From Rhabdornis inornatus (taxonomy: Eukaryota > Chordata > Aves > Passeriformes > Rhabdornithidae): 64,000 nt of DNA. Every line of letters starts with the position of its first letter. Within the stretch, counting starts at the first letter, position 1. The stretch is taken from positions 310,001 through 374,000 of the forward strand of contig VWZS01004373.1 in assembly GCA_013397075.1 (NCBI GenBank), written 5' to 3'. This document shows, one piece after another, positions 58,701 to 64,000 of the stretch. The notes beneath the pieces were generated by a model. That model did no database searches, was not told the DNA's origin, and saw nothing but the letters and a program-made list of their open reading frames with translations. Both the position numbers and the translations under genes were made by a program.

Positions 58701-60259
58701 TCTCAACTGAAAATCTGACTTCAGAGCTATAAATACTGACATATAATAAAACTATAAATACAGGCAATATACATTGTGACACCTACACGTATTGTTAATA
58801 ATAGCTCACAAGGGACAATGGAAAAAATACCAAGAACTACATGGAGAGTAGGGCATGATGCTGGAGAGCAAAGATGGAGGGAAGAAACTGGAAAGAAAGG
58901 TATGAGCTTTCTCTGCCCCTCAACACTTCCACAAAAATAATTCAGATACAACAACTCTAATAGCACCGTGGCATTTACCTCATACTCTTCAGAACCACGG
59001 ATTTTTTTACTTTTTTTTTAATACCAGAATACCAAACTTACCCAGATATTGGACTAATAAATCTTAGCAAGGCTAGAAATAGTTATTTAAATTTAGGAAA
59101 TGGGTCAAAGAAAACCAGTTTCGCAAAATCACAGAACAGTTTGGGTTGGAAAGGACTTTAAAGATCATTTAGTTCCAACCTCCCTGCCATAGGCACATAC
59201 ATGTTCCCTTAGACCTGTTTACTCAAAGCCTCATCCAATCTGGCCTTGAACACTTCCAGGGATGGGGCATTCACAACTTCTCTGGGAAAGCTATTCTGGG
59301 CATATACCAACCTCACAGTAAGAGCTTCTTCCTTACTTCCTTAACCTAAACCTACTCTCTTTCAGTTTAAAGCCATCCCCCCTTGTCCTATCACTGCATG
59401 TTCTTGTAAAACACCCCCGTACTTCTAAAATGTCCCTCTCCAGACTACTTGTAGGCTCCCTTGAGGTACTACAAGGCTGCAGTAAAATCTCCCTGGAGCC
59501 ATCTCTTCTCCAGGCTGAACAATCCCAATTCTCAGTCTGTCTTCATACCAAAGGCGCTCCAGCACTTTGACCATCTTTGTGACCCTCCTTTGGACTAGCT
59601 CCAACAAATTCACATTCTTCTTATGTTGGGAGTCCCAGAGCTGGATGCAGCACTGCAGGTGGGGTCTCACAAGAACAGAGGAAGGCTGGAGAATCACCTT
59701 CCAGTTTTCAGCAAAACACTAAAGCACACTTCTCTCAAGTATATAAGCAAGTATGAGAGTCACTTCTTTGCTTGCGTGCTTTCCACAGCAGGCCAACAGA
59801 GAAGGAATTTCAGTTAAATAATAAATATGGCCAGGACTTCACAAGGTGATCTTCCCAACACTTCTACAAATAACAGAAGCAGAGATAACCTAAGGAAGGA
59901 AGGATGGCAAGGCGGGAAGAAGAAAGTTTACCAAATCATCTAACAGTAAGATGTCTACACGAACATTTTACCACATGTAGGAACAATAGCGAAACTCCTA
60001 CCACATTCTCTGAACAATGTGGGCTTTTTCTAAGATAGCAATACTTCTTCTGAGTCAATACAATAATCACTCAGGAATACATCTGACTTTTTGGTGAGCA
60101 TTGTTCAATTCTGATAATGGTATTTAAGTCTAACATGGTAATAATACAGTGAATGATTAGTGGTTGGAAAAAAACTATCAAGAGTTATATGCTGTAATAA
60201 TGGAGCAAAAGATAGGAAAAATTTAAGCAGAGAGAGTAAAATATTTACTTTACACATAC
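55713..60259 (-). other. SLC25A13: SLC25A13 intron 2
   Basis: A 4,547-bp intron with gtatgt donor and ttaacag acceptor. It holds CR1 fragment E (59.1-59.7 kb). The stretch 57480-58130 is repeat-free, AT-rich and rich in TAATTA-like words. A 106-codon minus-strand open frame at 56051-56371 has no recognisable homology. Confidence 0.9.
59125..59702 (-). mobile_element. CR1 LINE fragment E, 5'-truncated
   Basis: A minus-strand CR1 with its 3' end at 59125 (ATTCTGTG-like remnant: acagaac, next to gtttgggttggaaagga). Over about 580 bp it parallels fragment A block for block (ggatggggcattcacaactt, ctactctctttcagtttaaa, ctgaacaatcccaattctc), so it belongs to the same or a close subfamily. The reading frame survives only in pieces (LVRPHLQCCIQLWDSQHKKN, then VNLLELVQRR), with frameshifts beyond. 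It looks more decayed than fragment A. Confidence 0.92.
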
Positions 60260-60313
60260 CTTCAAAAATATTGTTTTCAACTCAGCTGGATCAGCTCTTT
60301 TGGTTAGAGCCAC
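60260..60313 (-). CDS. SLC25A13: SLC25A13 exon 2 (residues 6-23)
   Basis: A 54-bp exon translating as VALTKRADPAELKTIFLK, which follows directly after the short MAAAK-type peptide of exon 1 in the family. It starts the N-terminal regulatory domain, ahead of the first EF-hand. The acceptor reads ...cttgtag and the donor gtatgt on the minus strand. Both ends are phase 0, and the 18 codons match the human exon length. The arginine of human 'AELRTIF' is lysine here, a conservative change. The exon is short, but its protein match and both splice sites agree, so I am confident. The initiator exon is not visible in the AT-rich sequence to the right and presumably lies beyond 64000. Confidence 0.96.
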
Positions 60314-61884
60314 CTACAAGTAAATACAATTACATTAATAAGCATAACTTACACAAAAGGTGTCAAAGTGTCATTTAAAAACAAGAACATAAACAACAGA
60401 ATGAGTGATGAAAATAAATGTTCACCTTAAATTAGGCACTGCTTCAGTTGGCCATGCTCATTTTATCCATTTCAGACTTACATAAGGTTATTCAACATTT
60501 TTGTTCCCCTCTCCTTATGCAACTCTTAAACAAGCGTATATTAACAAGTCATAAAGACATTCAAGAATCAAATCTCTAGAGCATACCTCTGCTGGGCACT
60601 TTTACCATAGCTTTTTACACTTCCAGAACCTTTCACCTAAAGATTTCAGAGTACCACATGCAGTCCATAAGTGATAAATGGCAAGAATGAAATACTCATA
60701 CTCACAAACTTGTTCAAGAAAGCAGCTCCCTAAAAAACTGAATTTCAATGTAACTATTTGGTTTATTACTTATACCATTTCAAACTTACAGTGTAGATCT
60801 TTTTAATGAGATTGATTCAGAAAGCAGAGAATCTAGATTTTTCTGCAGATCAAATTAACAAGTTCAAACTAAAATCTAAGTTACATTTATCCCCACAAGC
60901 CCAAAGTAATAAAATTTTTTTTTCAAAACACTGAATCAAAAAAATATTCAACCCACTATGGAGTAAGTCCATCAGTATTATCCTGGTTGATATACCATAC
61001 AATCCCTTTGCTGGTTTTGGCAGTAAATGGATGGGTCTCCTCAGTCTGTGCCTATTATAATTTCCCTATCCTTCTTCAGGATACTTTGATAAAATCTTGC
61101 TTGCTAATATAATAACCCTCATCTGACAAGTCAATTCAGAACATCAATCTATTGATGCAAATACTTTGCAAGCAAACCTGGATTTAAAAAAAAAAATGCA
61201 ATGGGGAATAAACAGCCAAAGGACAAGACATATAATCTTATCTTCATTTAAGAATTAAACATCAGAAATGCTATCAATAAAACACTACTTTCCTAACTCT
61301 TTACAACAAGGGGCAGAATGTAAAGGCAAATGCGACCCCAAGTGCATTTCTAGAAGCATACTGGCCTACTGCAGAAAATTGAAGGAGTCTATGTAAGTCT
61401 GTACAACAGCATTATATGCTCACATGTACACTTAACACGAATCTTCAGTAAGTTTGTCCTCACCCTAAATGGGTCATTTAAAAACTAAAAACACACAACA
61501 AAACTCCACAAAAGCATGCAAAAAAAAAAAAAAAACAACAAACCAAAACCCAGATTATTTTAAGAAAAGTGTATGATTAAGACTTCTTATAAAATTCTAT
61601 AAGTTTTTTTTAAAAGAGAAAAACCACACCTATGCTCAGACTCAACTGACAAGTCCGCAGCTGGAGTCCCAGTTCTGTGTCTGTACAGAAATCTGTTTGA
61701 AAGCAGTCGCAAAGAATCAAAGTGTAGTTATAAAGTTGACAATATAAAAACATGTGTTTTCTAAAATGCAAGCTGTCCTTAATATAATCACTGTGAGCAG
61801 AGATTTAGTTTAACCGTGTTTGTAAAAATCTGATAGTCTAGAGCAATTAGGAACTCCACAGAAAGAAAAAGAAACAGTATTTCT

Positions 61885-61934
61885 ATGCCACTTCAATCCA
61901 GAACCATGCCACTTCAATCCAGAACCATGCCACT
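61885..61934. repeat. 21-bp tandem duplication
   Basis: The unit atgccacttcaatccagaac plus one c begins at 61885 and 61906, perfect in both, with a partial third copy at 61927 (atgccact). No functional claim. Confidence 0.92.
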
Positions 61935-63775
61935 ATACAGGCAAAGGAAAGACACTTCAAACACCTTTAGCCAGCAAATATAAATCAGTATCATACTTTA
62001 TCTGTTTTAAAGTTTAAATTTTATACTGTCACAGAAAGCTACGCCTAAAGAAACCAAAGGAGAAAAAAAAAGGAAAAGATACATGAACTTACACTCATTT
62101 TCCTCTAGTTTCACTGATATTAACAATTTTGAGAAACTGAGGATGTGCTCACAGGCCAGCTGCCATTTATCAGCCTCCTTTTGATTATGGGGGAATTTGA
62201 GTGGTGGTTTCTTACTGTCAATTTCTTAAAACCATATATGGAAAGACAGGTTGAAGTTGGTTAAGTCAATGAATGCACAGAAGAACTGCAGGCTGGCAGC
62301 CCAAGCAGTGCTGCATACCACAGCTTTTCTCCATTTCCCACAGTCTACTTCCACATTCTTCCATTCTCCAGCAAACAAGAGAGGAAAGGCATGGTTAACA
62401 CCATGTTAATTGGTGCATCCGTGTGACATCTACCAGTGTGCATTCTGAAAGGTGTATCTGATCCCAATTGAAGAAAAGAGCCTCTATTACATTACATGAG
62501 AACTTCAGGAAGACTGATGCTAATGCAGCCATACCAGTGGCTAAAGTAAGTATTTAATTCAGCTTTTCATCCATACCCAGCTATGGGCAAGGCTGAAGCT
62601 GCACACACAGCCATAAAAACTGATCCTGATGACAGGTGTTACTAGAAGATTCCCACTCTAGAAAAAGTCAAAATATCACTTTCCATACCATTCTGTAAAT
62701 TGCTATGTCAACAGCTGAAGGGCTAAGTAACCTGATGCCAACAGACTGCAAGCTGACAGGTAGCACGCCTGATGAAAAGTGACCCACAGACGAAAGCTGC
62801 TTCTCCTCCAGTCATCTCAGGTGATAGTCACTGACTCTCACATAACTGCGTTTAGGTGATATGTTCTGTTACTGGAAAGTCTTCTCCATTTTACTTCCAT
62901 CTTTTCTCCATAAAGATAAAACCAGCTATGAGCTGGCAGGCCTAACACCTCTCCAGCAGCATGAGAAGGCACCCGATAAAGGAGATCTGAGGGAAATAAT
63001 GTTGTTATTGCTCTTTACAAAGAAAAGCTATGTAACTGACACACTTAAAATAAAACAGCTACTTCTATTAAGTAAGGTTCAGTGAAGAAAGCCCTCCAAC
63101 AAACAACATTTACTATTAAAAAAACCCCAGGAGACAACAGAGTACATCAACTGAAGTGCAGGACTATAATCAAGTTAGAACACTCTAGAGGAAAGACTGG
63201 GATAATGTATAGAAAATATCAGCAGGGATTTTCATTCCTAAGGTAGACACCTGAAAGACTGTAGCAACATACTACGTGTGCATGTGTGTTATAATATATA
63301 TGAAGAATGAGGCAGAATAAGCATTATAAGAACTGCACTCAAAAATGCTGAGTCCCTCCCATTATCAATAACATTCACCAAAAGGTGCACAGAGAAAGGG
63401 AAAGCTCTGTGAGAGTAACACAGACTGATCTGCATGCTGGAGGTCATCATATCTGTAGACTCCCTCGCATCTTAATTTCAGCCCATTTTCTCCAGCAGAT
63501 CTCTTTTCTCCTCATTGACTTATACTCAATTTACAGAGACATGCATTTTCAGTCTCATTTCCATATTCAAAATTAAATGCAGTCTTTCAATTAGAATATA
63601 ACTGTACAACACAAGAAAACAGAATCCACTGAGATTCAAAGAAGATTATATAACATTTCTAACCAACTCCATTAATATATTTGTCATATACAAGGTAGAA
63701 GAACAAGGTTGTGAAAGATTGCATGGTATCAAAAGACACAAAAAGACTAAGAACATAGTGAGTGTGCTCCATCCA

Positions 63776-63855
63776 GTAAAGAACAACAACACGGGTGGGC
63801 AAGAAAGAAAAAGGGCAGTAAAGAACAACATGGGTGGGCAAGAAAGAAAAAGGAA
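63776..63855. repeat. 42/39-bp tandem duplication
   Basis: Two adjacent copies start with gtaaagaacaac at 63776 and 63818 and continue gggtgggcaagaaagaaaaa. The first copy has one extra aac triplet and the second reads atggg instead of acggg, so they have diverged a little. Minus-strand open frames here are by-products of the repeat. Confidence 0.9.
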
Positions 63856-64000
63856 AATCATAATTAATGTCAATATAGCATTAATTTAATGGCAAAAATA
63901 TAGTATCTGATCTTCTGACCTTTACAGCAAAGATCACTTTAGTAGCCAGCGTCTAAATAAAGTAGAAATGTGATTATGATCCAGGAATACTTGGGGATTG

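Larger units (their letters stand above)
60314..64000 (-). other. SLC25A13: SLC25A13 intron 1, 3' part
   Basis: AT-rich sequence upstream of exon 2, entered through its cttgtag acceptor. No CpG-rich promoter-like sequence or initiator exon is visible, so exon 1 presumably lies beyond 64000. It holds an A-run (about 61520-61535), a 21-bp tandem duplication (61885-61934) and a 42-bp tandem duplication (63776-63855). No CR1 was recognised. Confidence 0.85.

Noticed and set aside
60314..64000. Exon 1 and promoter of SLC25A13
   Set aside because: The coding part of exon 1 is only about 15 bases and cannot be recognised alone, and no CpG-rich block that would mark the promoter is present.

Overview
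The window looks like the interior of one avian protein-coding gene read on the minus strand: SLC25A13 (citrin, also called AGC2), the Ca2+-regulated mitochondrial aspartate/glutamate carrier. I found 12 consecutive internal coding exons, human exons 2-13 by family knowledge. They total 1,296 coding bases (432 codons) and stay in one open frame, with GT and AG at every junction that lies inside the window. Each exon length matches the length I recall for the human exon. Citrin is preferred to its paralogue SLC25A12 (aralar) because diagnostic stretches, such as TTIHQHIPFNW and AKQAFVQRDN, follow the citrin pattern.

Organism: a bird is by far the most likely source. The genome is AT-rich, with spliced exons, long introns and no bacterial gene organisation. 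Its recognisable interspersed repeats are 5'-truncated CR1 LINEs with the bird-type 3' end (ATTCTRTG-like octamer next to the 'gggttggaaggga' block). I saw no Alu- or L1-like sequence. The species cannot be determined by eye.

Layout, in the direction of transcription (right to left): 64000-60314 is the 3' part of intron 1. Exon 2 (60313-60260) begins the N-terminal domain. Exons 3-8 (55712 down to 21499) encode the EF-hand regulatory domain. Exons 8 and 9 reach the linker. Exons 10-13 (19064 down to 10636) encode the first mitochondrial-carrier repeat and the start of the second. Positions 10635-1 are the 5' part of intron 13. Exon 1 (start codon, promoter) and exons 14-18 (rest of the carrier, stop codon, 3' UTR) lie outside. 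Intron sizes range from 176 bp (intron 8) to 16.8 kb (intron 4).

Non-coding content: five CR1 fragments (33.7, 35.4, 37.7, 49.2 and 59.1 kb), two of them with internal deletions; a GC-rich island near 32 kb that ends close to AATAAA and an A-tract; several short tandem duplications; and many A/T tracts. The remaining open frames have no recognisable homology and are probably chance. I found no tRNA, rRNA, CRISPR, complete second gene or evidence for a new biological system. The most useful observations are the internally deleted CR1s, the GC-rich island, and a G-run next to a weak splice donor. Residue numbers below assume human citrin numbering with a 5-codon exon 1.
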